From Rhodoblastus sp. 17X3 (lineage in GTDB: Bacteria > Pseudomonadota > Alphaproteobacteria > Rhizobiales > Beijerinckiaceae), in assembly GCF_030056575.1 (NCBI RefSeq), contig NZ_JASHHX010000004.1, forward strand, positions 1 to 64,000: a stretch of DNA of 64,000 nt, read 5' to 3'. The position numbers and the translations under genes are program-made. The notes below the pieces were generated by a model. That model made no database searches and was not told the DNA's origin. It saw only the letters and a program-made list of their open reading frames with translations. Position 1 is the stretch's first letter; each line of letters begins with the position of its first letter. Below, in pieces: positions 1 to 7,026 of this stretch.

Positions 1-49
<49 letters not shown>

Positions 50-285
50 AATCATCCGGCCACCACCTATATATAAACTTAGCATTATTGGTCGCCAGCG
101 TATTTTTTTTTTAAGAGAGTGGGTTGACGGACTCCACCCGCCGCGCCCGCGCGCCGGCGCGCGGCACGATGATGGAGGTGGAGGAGAAGGGCGAGAAGAC
201 GCGAAAAGGTGCGGGGAGAGTCATGGCCGCCTTGCGAATGTGATTGAGGGAAATGGGCTTCGCAGCGAAGCGAGTGGGAACATAA

Positions 286-357
286 AGGGAACAATCCCAT
301 CGTGTCAATGGGAAAAAGCCCTCTGGACGACGGCGTGAAAATATGGGAAAAATCCCA
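286..357. promoter_or_regulatory. Left operator array of the phage repressor
   Basis: Three sites with the pattern TGGGA-N4-TCCCA lie directly upstream of the repressor gene: aGGGAACAATCCCA (286-299), TGGGAAAAAGCCCT (309-322, imperfect) and TGGGAAAAATCCCA (344-357, perfect). The last ends two bases before the repressor ATG, so occupancy would block the repressor's own translation start or promoter, suggesting autoregulation. Additional TGGG half-sites occur at 254 and 275. An identical 14-mer lies downstream of the repressor gene at 1152-1165. Assignment as operator is inferred from symmetry, repetition and position. Confidence 0.7.
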
Positions 358-359
358 TC

Positions 360-1109
360 ATGGATGAGTCAATCCGAAACCGCGTGAAAGCCGAGATGGA
401 GCGGCAGGGCCTGGATATGAAGGGTCTGTCGAAGCTTGCCGGTCTGGGCGAAACCTATGTGCGCGACGCGCTCAAGCGCGGACGCGGCGGTTCGCTGCCT
501 GCGCTCAACAAGCTGGCGGCGGCGCTCGGGCGTTCGCTGGACTGGCTGCTCACGGGGGCGGAAGTGGCTGGCGGCGAATTCGCGCCGGACAAGCCGCCGC
601 GCCGTCGGTTCGACACCAGCGTCGACAGCAAGATCGTCGATGGCGCGACTGAGGCCGGATCGACCATTCTGGAGGTCGATGTGCGCGCTGGCGCAGGCGG
701 CGGCGGCGTGCCGATCGAGGCTTTCGTGCATGACGAGCATGGCAATGTCTATTCGGCCGAGGCGATCGCCGCGGAATGGAGCTTGCCCGCCGCGATCATG
801 CAGGGTGTGCTGCACGCCTCCGCGCGGCACGTGCGCGTCTTCGAAGTGATCGGCGATTCGATGGAGCCTCGCCTTTACGAAGGCGATCGCGTCTTCATCG
901 ACCTGCGCTACACCATTCCAAGCCCCGAGGGCATTTTCGCGCTCTGGGACGGTTTCGGCCTGGTCATCAAGAGATTGCAAATTGTCATGGGCTCGGAGCC
1001 GACGCGCGTGCGGGTGATCTCGGCTAATACGTCCTATTCTTCTTATGAGGCGGCTTTGGATGACGTCCGTATCATCGGCCGTTTCGCCGGACGCTTCACG
1101 ATCAACTGA
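360..1109 (+). CDS. S24-family phage repressor (HTH + LexA-like peptidase)
   Basis: A 249-residue transcriptional repressor of the CI/LexA-like type. The N-terminal ~65 residues form an XRE-like helix-turn-helix (a GLSKLAGLGETYVRDALKRG segment). The C-terminal half is an S24 peptidase fold with GDSMEP (nucleophile Ser167) and VIKRLQ (general-base Lys204), and a candidate Ala110-Gly111 self-cleavage bond in VRAGAG. In this family RecA-stimulated self-cleavage lifts repression during DNA damage, so SOS induction of the cluster is expected but inferred. Operator palindromes lie immediately upstream and 43 bases downstream of the gene, which suggests it controls itself and the structural operon. 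No Shine-Dalgarno is obvious; the ATG was chosen because it gives the canonical HTH N-terminus. Confidence 0.9.
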   Translation: MDESIRNRVKAEMERQGLDMKGLSKLAGLGETYVRDALKRGRGGSLPALNKLAAALGRSLDWLLTGAEVAGGEFAPDKPPRRRFDTSVDSKIVDGATEAGSTILEVDVRAGAGGGGVPIEAFVHDEHGNVYSAEAIAAEWSLPAAIMQGVLHASARHVRVFEVIGDSMEPRLYEGDRVFIDLRYTIPSPEGIFALWDGFGLVIKRLQIVMGSEPTRVRVISANTSYSSYEAALDDVRIIGRFAGRFTIN

Positions 1110-1151
1110 GATTGCCCAGCATTGCCCATTGCGTATCTGCAGATGCGAAAA

Positions 1152-1184
1152 TGGGAAAAATCCCAAAATATCGCAAAAAGCCCA
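1152..1184. promoter_or_regulatory. Right operator of the phage repressor
   Basis: The 14-bp palindrome TGGGAAAAATCCCA (1152-1165) is identical to the left site at 344-357. It is followed by the partial site AAAAAGCCCA (1175-1184) and another GCCCA half-site up to 1194. These abut the -35 element at 1195, a position where a repressor would block the structural-gene promoter. Confidence 0.65.
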
Positions 1185-1194
1185 TCAAAGCCCA

Positions 1195-1223
1195 TTGACT
1201 GGTCGACTGACTTTTGCTAGAAA
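1195..1223 (+). promoter_or_regulatory. Promoter of the structural operon
   Basis: TTGACT (1195-1200), a 17-base spacer, then TAGAAA (1218-1223): a good sigma-70-like match with ideal spacing. It lies directly after the right operator cluster and ahead of the terminase genes. The call is by eye, and the start point is unknown. Confidence 0.55.
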
Positions 1224-1244
1224 TATCCATGTTGAAGATGTGCG

Positions 1245-1276
1245 CCCGGCGCTCCCGAAAGGGGTCGCCGGGTTTT
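1245..1276 (+). terminator. Leader terminator before terminase genes
   Basis: Stem CCCGGCG (1245-1251) pairs with CGCCGGG (1266-1272), with a further inner CCC-GAAA-GGG stem-loop, followed by TTTT. It lies between the promoter at 1195-1223 and the first structural gene at 1324. It could act as an attenuator or antitermination target, or merely be a leader hairpin. The T tract is short, so strength is doubtful. Confidence 0.45.
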
Positions 1277-1323
1277 GCTTTCGGCCGGCCTCTCGCCGGC
1301 CAGGCCGATGAATTGGAAAAGCG

Positions 1324-1884
1324 ATGGCGTCCGACCCGCGCGAAAAACTGCAGCAGAAAATTAGAGGCCGGCGAGTGCTGGAAGAGGAGAGTGACGCGCG
1401 ATCGCATAGGGGTGAAACTCCGCTGGAGCGCGTCAATCGCGACCTCGCGATCCTCAACATGCGCCTGCACGGCCTGACCTTTCACGAGATCGCCCGCAAA
1501 TTGCCGGAGGCTGGTTTTCGGCGCGTCAGCGTCAGCCGTATCTATGCGATTGTCGCCAAGAACCTGCGCTCCTGCCGCGACCAGCCGGCGCGCGAATTGC
1601 GCCAGCTCGAATTGATGCGGCTCGATCAATTGCAGGCGGCTCATTACAAGGCCGCGATGGGCGGCGACGCCACGGCGATTGCGCGCGTGCTGTCCATCAT
1701 GGACCGCCGCGCCAAATTGCTCGGCCTCGACGCGGGACCGGAGGCGGTGATTTCGCTCGACGCGTCGCGCCAGACGCTGCTGAAGAAGCTCGATGCCCTC
1801 GCGCGCGGCCAAGCGGCGCCAGCCGCCTCTTGCATTAAGGCCGCGCCGGCTGCGGAGGGCGGTAAAGCGATTGCGAAGAAATAA
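1324..1884 (+). CDS. Probable terminase small subunit / DNA-recognition protein
   Basis: A 186-residue basic, helical protein directly upstream of the large terminase (8-base gap). Residues ~45-80 (RLHGLTFHEIARKLPEAGF...SVSRIYAIVAK) read as a helix-turn-helix, followed by a predicted helical region and an Ala/Lys-rich tail. Small terminase subunits bind the packaging site and load the large subunit. The assignment rests on the HTH and on position, since these proteins are poorly conserved. It could instead be a phage-specific HTH regulator. Confidence 0.6.
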   Translation: MASDPREKLQQKIRGRRVLEEESDARSHRGETPLERVNRDLAILNMRLHGLTFHEIARKLPEAGFRRVSVSRIYAIVAKNLRSCRDQPARELRQLELMRLDQLQAAHYKAAMGGDATAIARVLSIMDRRAKLLGLDAGPEAVISLDASRQTLLKKLDALARGQAAPAASCIKAAPAAEGGKAIAKK

Positions 1885-1892
1885 GCGCCGCG

Positions 1893-3242
1893 ATGCGCAA
1901 GCCTCCGACCGACGCAAACGCGCTCGCGCGGTTGAGCCCGCGCGAGCGCGCCGGCTTTTTCGCCAAGCTCGACGCGGATGAATTGGAATCGCTGAAGACC
2001 CTTTGGCCGTTCTGGGCGCGCGCCGAGCAACTCGTACCGCCCGGCGATTGGGTTTATTGGCTGCCTCTGGCCGGGCGAGGCTGGGGCAAGACTCGAACCG
2101 GGGCTGAAACCGTTCGCCACTGGGCGCGCGAATTTCCCCTGGTCAATCTGATCGGCGCGACCGCCGATGATGTGCGCGACGTAATGGTTGAAGGCGAATC
2201 CGGCGTGCTGGCGGTGTGCCCGCGCGACGAACGCCCTCGCTACGTCGCGCACAAACGGCGACTGGAATGGCCGAACGGGGCGAAAAGCCTGTTGTTCTCG
2301 GCCGAGGAGCCCGAGCGGTTGCGCGGCAAGCAGCATATGAAGCTCTGGGCGGACGAACTCGCCGCCTGGCGCTATCCGGAAGCGTGGGATCAGGCTGTAT
2401 TCGGCCTGCGTCTCGGCGCGAGGCCGCAGGCGATCATCACCACCACGCCGCGTCCGACGAAACTCATGCGCGATTTGCTGGCGGATCCGCTGACATTTTC
2501 GACGCAGCATTCGACATATGAAAACATCGGCAATCTTGCCGAGAATTTTCTGGACCGTGTGGTGCGCAAATATGAGGGCACGCGGCTCGGGCGGCAGGAA
2601 TTGCACGCCCATCTGCTGCTCGACGTTCCCGGCGCCTTATGGACGCGCGAGACGATCGAGGCGGCCCATGTCGGCAAGGAAGACATTCCGAAGCTCGGCC
2701 GCATCGTCGTCGCGCTCGATCCGCCGGTCACGTCTGGCGAGAGCGCCGACGAATGCGGCATGATCGTCGCGGGCCTCGCTCCGGACCGGCGGGTTTTCGT
2801 CCTCGCCGATCTGTCGCGGCAGGGCGAGACGCCGCTCGGCTGGGTTTTGCGCGCGGTGGCCGCCTTGAAGGAATTTGGCGCGGATTGCCTCGTCGCGGAG
2901 GTTAATAATGGCGGCGAGATGATCGAGACGATGATCCGCCAGGTGGACGCTAATGTCGCCTTTCGCGCGGTGCGCGCCTCGCGCGGGAAGTTTACGCGGG
3001 CCGAGCCGGTCGCCGCGCTCTATGAGCAGGGCAGGGTGCGCCATTGCGGGCTTTTCGCGCGGCTTGAAGACCAGATGTGCCTGATGACGCCGGATTTCGA
3101 CCGTGGCCGGGCCGGCTATTCGCCGGATCGGGTGGATGCTCTGGTTTGGGCGGTTTCCTCGCTGGTTTTCGACCAAGGCGATGGCGCAGGGGTGTTCGAG
3201 TTCTATCGCAGCATGTCGGCTAAGCTGAACGGGCGGGATTGA
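1893..3242 (+). CDS. Terminase large subunit (packaging ATPase/nuclease)
   Basis: The 449-residue motor that pumps DNA into the prohead and cuts it. Walker A is seen as GRGWGKTRTG (Lys66) and the Walker B/catalytic acid pair as LWADEL (Asp154, Glu155). The C-terminal RNase H-like nuclease begins near VVALDPPVTSG, with further acidic residues in LVAEVNNGG and the C-terminal PDRVDALVWA segment. It resembles the terminases of gene transfer agents and related alphaproteobacterial siphoviruses in length and motif spacing. It stands between the small-subunit candidate and the portal gene, as in most tailed phages. Confidence 0.93.
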   Translation: MRKPPTDANALARLSPRERAGFFAKLDADELESLKTLWPFWARAEQLVPPGDWVYWLPLAGRGWGKTRTGAETVRHWAREFPLVNLIGATADDVRDVMVEGESGVLAVCPRDERPRYVAHKRRLEWPNGAKSLLFSAEEPERLRGKQHMKLWADELAAWRYPEAWDQAVFGLRLGARPQAIITTTPRPTKLMRDLLADPLTFSTQHSTYENIGNLAENFLDRVVRKYEGTRLGRQELHAHLLLDVPGALWTRETIEAAHVGKEDIPKLGRIVVALDPPVTSGESADECGMIVAGLAPDRRVFVLADLSRQGETPLGWVLRAVAALKEFGADCLVAEVNNGGEMIETMIRQVDANVAFRAVRASRGKFTRAEPVAALYEQGRVRHCGLFARLEDQMCLMTPDFDRGRAGYSPDRVDALVWAVSSLVFDQGDGAGVFEFYRSMSAKLNGRD

Positions 3243-3278
3243 TCTCGTCCGCGCCGGAACAAATCATTGGAGTTGAAC

Positions 3279-5000
3279 ATGAGCGAACGCGGCGCGGGTC
3301 TGCCACGCTGGTCCCTTTCGCCTGTCGAAGTCACCGCCAGATTTGGCGGCTTCGAGCGCGCAGCCGAGTGGTTCGGGCCTTCCGATCCGCTGGCGCCGGG
3401 GGCGCCGGCGGAGGTTGCGGGGCGGCAATGGGATTTTCCCTCGGGCTATAATCTCAACACGCATGCGCGAAATTACGAGGCCTTTTCCTTCGCCGATCTG
3501 CGCATGCTCGCCGACGCTTATGATCTGCTGCGTCTGGTGATCGAGACGCGCAAGGATCAGATCGAACGGATGAACTGGGGCATTCGCGCCAAGGCCGGCG
3601 CGAATGTCGAGCCGGGCCAGACCGCGCGCGTCGAGAAATTCTTTGGCAGTCCAGACGGCGTCCATGACTGGTGCGCCTGGATGCGGATGATCCTGGAAGA
3701 TCTGTTCGTCATCGACGCGCCGGCGCTTTGGTGCGAGCGCGACCGCGCGGGCGGGCTGCTGGCCTTGCATCCGCTCGACGGCGCCACCATCAAGCCTGTG
3801 CTCGACGCCTGGGGCCGCACGCCGCGTGCTTTCGCCCAGAATGGCAAGCTGGTCTATCCGGTCGCGTTCCAGCAGATCCTGAAAGGCGTTCCCGCCGTCA
3901 ATTACAGTGAGCGCGACATTGTCTACCGGCCGCGCAATGTGCGGGCGCATCGGGCCTATGGCTTCTCGCCGGTCGAGCAGGTGATGGCGACGGTCAACAT
4001 CGGCCTCAAGCGGCAATTGCACCAGCTGAGCTATTACAGCGAGGGCAATGTGCCGGAGAGCCTGATCGGCGTGCCGGATTCCTGGACGCCGGACCAGATC
4101 AAGAGCTTTCAGGATTATTGGGACCTCTATTTCACCGGCGATCTGGCGCGGCGGCGACGGGCGAAATTCGTACCCGGCGGGGTTGCGAAAACCTTCATCC
4201 AGACCAAGGAGCCGGAGCTCAAAAACGCCTTCGACGAATGGATCGCGCGGGTGGTGTGCTTCGCCTTCTCGATCTCGCCGCAGCCCTTCGTCAGCCAGAT
4301 GAACCGCGCGGCCAGCGAGACGCAGAAGGTGACGGCCGACGAGGAGGGGCTGTTCCTCATCCTCGCCTGGATCAAGCGGCTGAGCGATCATGTCATCCAG
4401 AACATGCTGGGCGTGGACAATCTGGAATTCGTCTGGCGGCACGAGACGGCGATCGATCCGACCGTGCAGCGGGAAAATCTCGTCGCTTATGTCAGCGCCG
4501 GCATGATGACCCGGCGCCGCGCGGCGGAGATCATGGGCGAGACGCTGCCCGTCGATCCGATGGCGGACGTGCTGACGGTGACGACGGGGCAGGGGGTTGT
4601 CAGGCTGGGCGGCAATTCAAATTCGGATGGGGTGGGAAAAAAGGACGACCACGTGTTCGCACGCACCTCGGGCGCTATCGCGTTGGAAAAATTCGATCCC
4701 GCCCAGTCCCGTGACGATCACGGACGATGGACGACGACAGTTGGCGCTGAAGCCGAACAGGCAAGCAACGACGGTCGGAAGTCCGAGGCGTCGGACTACA
4801 ATCCGACAACCCCCTCCAAAAAAGTGGCCCTAAATTGCGAACAGGAATGGGAGGACGCGCGAAAAAAGTGCGAAGGTCTTCTTGAGCTTCCGAAATTCCA
4901 TGCGAATCGGGTTTTCTTGGGCGGACATAAGACTGTCGACGGTTGCGCAAGAGGGTTTGTCAGTGAAAGGTGCGGGGGAAATCGAGTTTCTGGAAGCTAG
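3279..5000 (+). CDS. Phage portal protein with toxin-like C-terminal extension
   Basis: The first ~440 residues are an HK97/GTA-type portal protein, the dodecameric DNA gate at the capsid vertex. Landmarks include NYEAFSFADLRMLADAYDL and VEQVMATVNIGLKR. The ATG at 3279 is preceded by GGAG six bases upstream. Unlike ordinary portals the chain runs on: a linker with FDPAQSRDDHGRW (residues ~472-484), then a low-complexity spacer, then a ~55-residue tip with four cysteines in the pattern C-x10-C ... C-x8-C, ending GFVSERCGGNRV. The linker motif resembles ones I associate with C-terminal toxin modules on alphaproteobacterial phage structural proteins. The next gene is a candidate immunity protein, and a second copy of the tip lies downstream at 6183-6344. 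The portal function is well supported; the effector role of the tip is inference. Confidence 0.85.
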   Translation: MSERGAGLPRWSLSPVEVTARFGGFERAAEWFGPSDPLAPGAPAEVAGRQWDFPSGYNLNTHARNYEAFSFADLRMLADAYDLLRLVIETRKDQIERMNWGIRAKAGANVEPGQTARVEKFFGSPDGVHDWCAWMRMILEDLFVIDAPALWCERDRAGGLLALHPLDGATIKPVLDAWGRTPRAFAQNGKLVYPVAFQQILKGVPAVNYSERDIVYRPRNVRAHRAYGFSPVEQVMATVNIGLKRQLHQLSYYSEGNVPESLIGVPDSWTPDQIKSFQDYWDLYFTGDLARRRRAKFVPGGVAKTFIQTKEPELKNAFDEWIARVVCFAFSISPQPFVSQMNRAASETQKVTADEEGLFLILAWIKRLSDHVIQNMLGVDNLEFVWRHETAIDPTVQRENLVAYVSAGMMTRRRAAEIMGETLPVDPMADVLTVTTGQGVVRLGGNSNSDGVGKKDDHVFARTSGAIALEKFDPAQSRDDHGRWTTTVGAEAEQASNDGRKSEASDYNPTTPSKKVALNCEQEWEDARKKCEGLLELPKFHANRVFLGGHKTVDGCARGFVSERCGGNRVSGS

Positions 5001-5015
5001 CATTGGGGCGTTTCG

Positions 5016-5504
5016 ATGATCGATATGAAAAAAATTAACACGTTGGTCGATCTCATCCGCAGCGAGGATTGGAGAGCGGCCCACGCTATGCTGGATGAGG
5101 AAGAATTTGCTGATCCGGGCGAGGCGACGGTTGCGTATTGGCGTTCAGTTGTCTTGCGCGACGAAGGCCGTTACCAGGAAGCTCTTAAATATCTTGCGGA
5201 CAATCAACATCGTTTCAATTGCCAAAGCGGCGTTGCTCATAAGCGTGCCTGGATTTTCCACCTGATCGGAAACGATACCTCCGCGTTGAGTGAGATCGCC
5301 CTGGCGCCGTTCGATGCCGAGATCGAAGATTTTTACGGGCTGGTCATGGAGGCAAAGTTTTTTCGACTTTACCTGATGATCTTAACCGGTCTGCCAATTT
5401 CTGCTGAACAATTGGCCGAAATTCCCGACGACTATATTTCGCTCTTCCCAACTGGCGAGCGGATTCCCAAAACCAAGCTATTTTCGCTCGCCCAGCGCGG
5501 GTAG
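5016..5504 (+). CDS. TPR-like candidate immunity protein 1
   Basis: A 162-residue acidic, all-helical protein with TPR-like repeats (DWRAAHAMLDEEE...GRYQEALKYLADN). It starts 15 bases after the portal-tip stop codon, with GGGG seven bases before its ATG. It has no signal peptide or membrane segment, so it is cytoplasmic. A paralogue of identical length lies at 6388-6876, again directly behind a copy of the same tip. Small acidic partner proteins placed immediately after variable C-terminal tips are typical immunity proteins. Local base composition is more AT-rich than the flanking phage genes, suggesting acquisition as a cassette. Function is inferred from context only. Confidence 0.6.
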   Translation: MIDMKKINTLVDLIRSEDWRAAHAMLDEEEFADPGEATVAYWRSVVLRDEGRYQEALKYLADNQHRFNCQSGVAHKRAWIFHLIGNDTSALSEIALAPFDAEIEDFYGLVMEAKFFRLYLMILTGLPISAEQLAEIPDDYISLFPTGERIPKTKLFSLAQRG

Positions 5505-5568
5505 AATTTACAATTCGGCGGTACGCGCTGCGGAAAGGCATTCCTGGCGACCGTCGAAAGGGATCGAA

Positions 5569-5868
5569 ATGACGAGCGATCAAGAACATAAACTTCGGAT
5601 GATGGTGACGGTGCTCGAAGCATTCGAAAACGGCCAGTTGGCTCTTGATTCATTGATTCCAAAGCTTGAAGGACTGTTCAACGCTGTCGGTCTTGACGAT
5701 CAGGAATGGCGGAAAAAGTTCTGGTATTCGTGGGGCGAACTGGAAATCAACTATGCCCTCGCCTTGGACAGCGGTTGGAAATCCCTCGACGACGTTGGGG
5801 AGCAAATTGTTGCCCAGGCGGTCGCCGATTTGAAATCGCTTATCGGCGCAAAGTTGCTGCAAGGGTAA
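5569..5868 (+). CDS. Small helical protein, second candidate immunity gene
   Basis: A 99-residue acidic helical protein (LRMMVTVLEAFENGQL...EEW-like segments, ALDSGWKSLDD) with no signal peptide or membrane helix. It lies between two candidate immunity/tip modules and is followed directly by the frameshifted orphan tip at 5872-6151. Size, charge and context fit a small immunity protein whose own toxin tip has been lost or displaced. The protein family is not recognised with certainty. An alternative is an unrelated phage accessory protein. Confidence 0.5.
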   Translation: MTSDQEHKLRMMVTVLEAFENGQLALDSLIPKLEGLFNAVGLDDQEWRKKFWYSWGELEINYALALDSGWKSLDDVGEQIVAQAVADLKSLIGAKLLQG

Positions 5869-5871
5869 TGA

Positions 5872-6151
5872 AATTTTGCGGTCCATTGCCGCTCGATCCG
5901 CTCCGTAGGGATTCAACCAATAGAGCGGACTCAGAACTGGATAAAAGTTGGGGGCGACGTCACTGCTCTCGTCAAAGCTGGCAAAATCGAGGCTGTTATT
6001 TGGGTATGATCCGGTCCTTCCGCCCGATCTTCCTGCTGAGTTGGAAATGCAGGCTAAAAAGGCAGGCGTGAAAATTTTCGTCGAGAATTACACGATTATG
6101 GACGAAGAAACCGGTGCTCCAGCCAAAAGCTTTTTCGGCGCGCGTGACTGA
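5872..6151 (+). pseudogene. Orphan C-terminal tip, frameshifted and without a start
   Basis: A coherent protein can be read only by changing frame once. From 5872 one frame gives ...IRSVGIQPIERTQNW, then KVGGDVTALVKAGKIEAVIW, and stops at a TGA near 6007. The next frame continues GYDPVLPPDLPAELEMQAKK, then AGVKIFVENYTIMDEETG, and ends at 6149-6151. There is no plausible start codon or ribosome site at the beginning. It is unrelated to the Cys-rich tip and looks like a different, decayed C-terminal effector domain left behind after cassette exchange. The reading is mine, by eye. Confidence 0.5.
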
Positions 6152-6182
6152 AGCAGATGTCCGCGCCCCTAAGGGCCGTTGA

Positions 6183-6344
6183 AACTGCGCAGCAGAATGG
6201 CAACAGGCGTACGATAGATGCGAAGGTCTGCTCCGCCTTCCAAAATTCCATCCAGATTGGGGTCTTCTGGTCGGATATACGAAAAAGGAAGGCTGCACCA
6301 AAGGCTTTGTCAGCCAAAGGTGCGGCGGAAACCAGGTTTCCTGA
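6183..6344 (+). pseudogene. Orphan Cys-rich tip, paralogue of the portal C-terminus
   Basis: This frame has 53 sense codons, is opened by a TGA stop at 6180-6182 and has no start codon. It encodes NCAAEWQQAYDRCEGLL... ending GFVSQRCGGNQVS. Aligned without gaps to the portal tip, 29 of 52 residues match by my count, including all four cysteines (C-x10-C and C-x8-C) and the terminal CGGN. It is followed 43 bases later by the paralogue of the candidate immunity gene. It cannot be translated on its own as it stands, so it resembles the silent orphan tips of contact-dependent inhibition and Rhs loci, which become active when recombined onto a full-length carrier. Confidence 0.7.
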
Positions 6345-6387
6345 AGCCGGATACGCGGATCATAAATCGTTGAGCGAGGACGTTGCT

Positions 6388-6876
6388 ATGATCGATTTGA
6401 AAAAAATGAAGAGAATAATCGATTTTTTGCACGAAAAAAATTGGGCAGCGGCCCACGCCATGCTCGACGAACACGAATCGGCTGATCCTAATGAGGCAAC
6501 GGTCGCTCATTGGCGCGCCGTCGTCTTGCGCGAAGAAGGTCGTTGCGAAGAAGCCCTCCAATATCTAGCGGACAATCTGTATCGGTTTGATTGCAAGTCT
6601 GGCGTTTTCCATAAACGCGCTGAGCTTTTCCATCAAATGGGAAATGATTCCGCCGCGCTCGCGGAAATCGAAAAGGCGCCTTTGGACTCCGAATTGGAAG
6701 ACCATTCGGCTCTTGTCGTGGACGCCAAGTTTTTCCGACTCTATCTCATGACGCAAGCAGGCTTGCCCATTTCGCTCGACCAATGGCTGGAAATTCCCGA
6801 CGATTATATCTCTCTCTTGCCCACAGGCGAGCGGGTTTCGAAAGGACAGCTGACCGCAATGTCCAGGCGTCGCTAG
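6388..6876 (+). CDS. TPR-like candidate immunity protein 2
   Basis: A 162-residue paralogue of the protein at 5016-5504, aligning end to end without gaps (both begin MID-KK; shared segments include AAHAMLDE, KFFRLYLM and EIPDDYISL). The frame is open upstream, but the ATG at 6388 matches the paralogue's N-terminus and was chosen for that reason. It sits behind the orphan tip that is itself a paralogue of the portal tip, so tip and partner were duplicated together. Divergence between the two pairs suggests two specificities rather than a recent copy. Its role as an immunity protein is inferred. Confidence 0.6.
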   Translation: MIDLKKMKRIIDFLHEKNWAAAHAMLDEHESADPNEATVAHWRAVVLREEGRCEEALQYLADNLYRFDCKSGVFHKRAELFHQMGNDSAALAEIEKAPLDSELEDHSALVVDAKFFRLYLMTQAGLPISLDQWLEIPDDYISLLPTGERVSKGQLTAMSRRR

Positions 6877-6950
6877 ACTTCGCCACCGGAAAAACGGCCG
6901 CTTCAAAAACTCACACTTACTCTGGCCGCGCGCAGAATACTTATTCACTG

Positions 6951-6992
6951 GCCGAGCAGGTGATGGCGACGGTCAATATCGGCCTGAAGCGG
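6951..6992 (+). repeat. 42-bp remnant of a second portal gene
   Basis: This stretch matches 3972-4013 inside the portal gene at 39 of 42 positions. Two of the three differences are silent, so both read EQVMATVNIGLKR. The upstream codons (RAQNTYSL) are also similar to the portal's RAHRAYGFS. It is a scrap of a diverged portal gene at the end of the toxin/immunity array, just before hisC. It points to a past recombination or deletion between two portal copies. Confidence 0.7.
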
Positions 6993-7026
6993 CCAGATCG
7001 CTTTCTGAAAGCGACGGCGTTCCGGC

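Noticed and set aside
85-308. Two short minus-strand frames divergent from the repressor (possible Cro-like gene)
   Set aside because: No helix-turn-helix, no ribosome site, and their starts fall inside the operator repeats. Not supported as genes.
5706-6071. Alternative open frame through the toxin array
   Set aside because: It overlaps the 99-residue gene and the fossil tip in the wrong frame, and its sequence is Arg/Cys/Trp-rich without structure.
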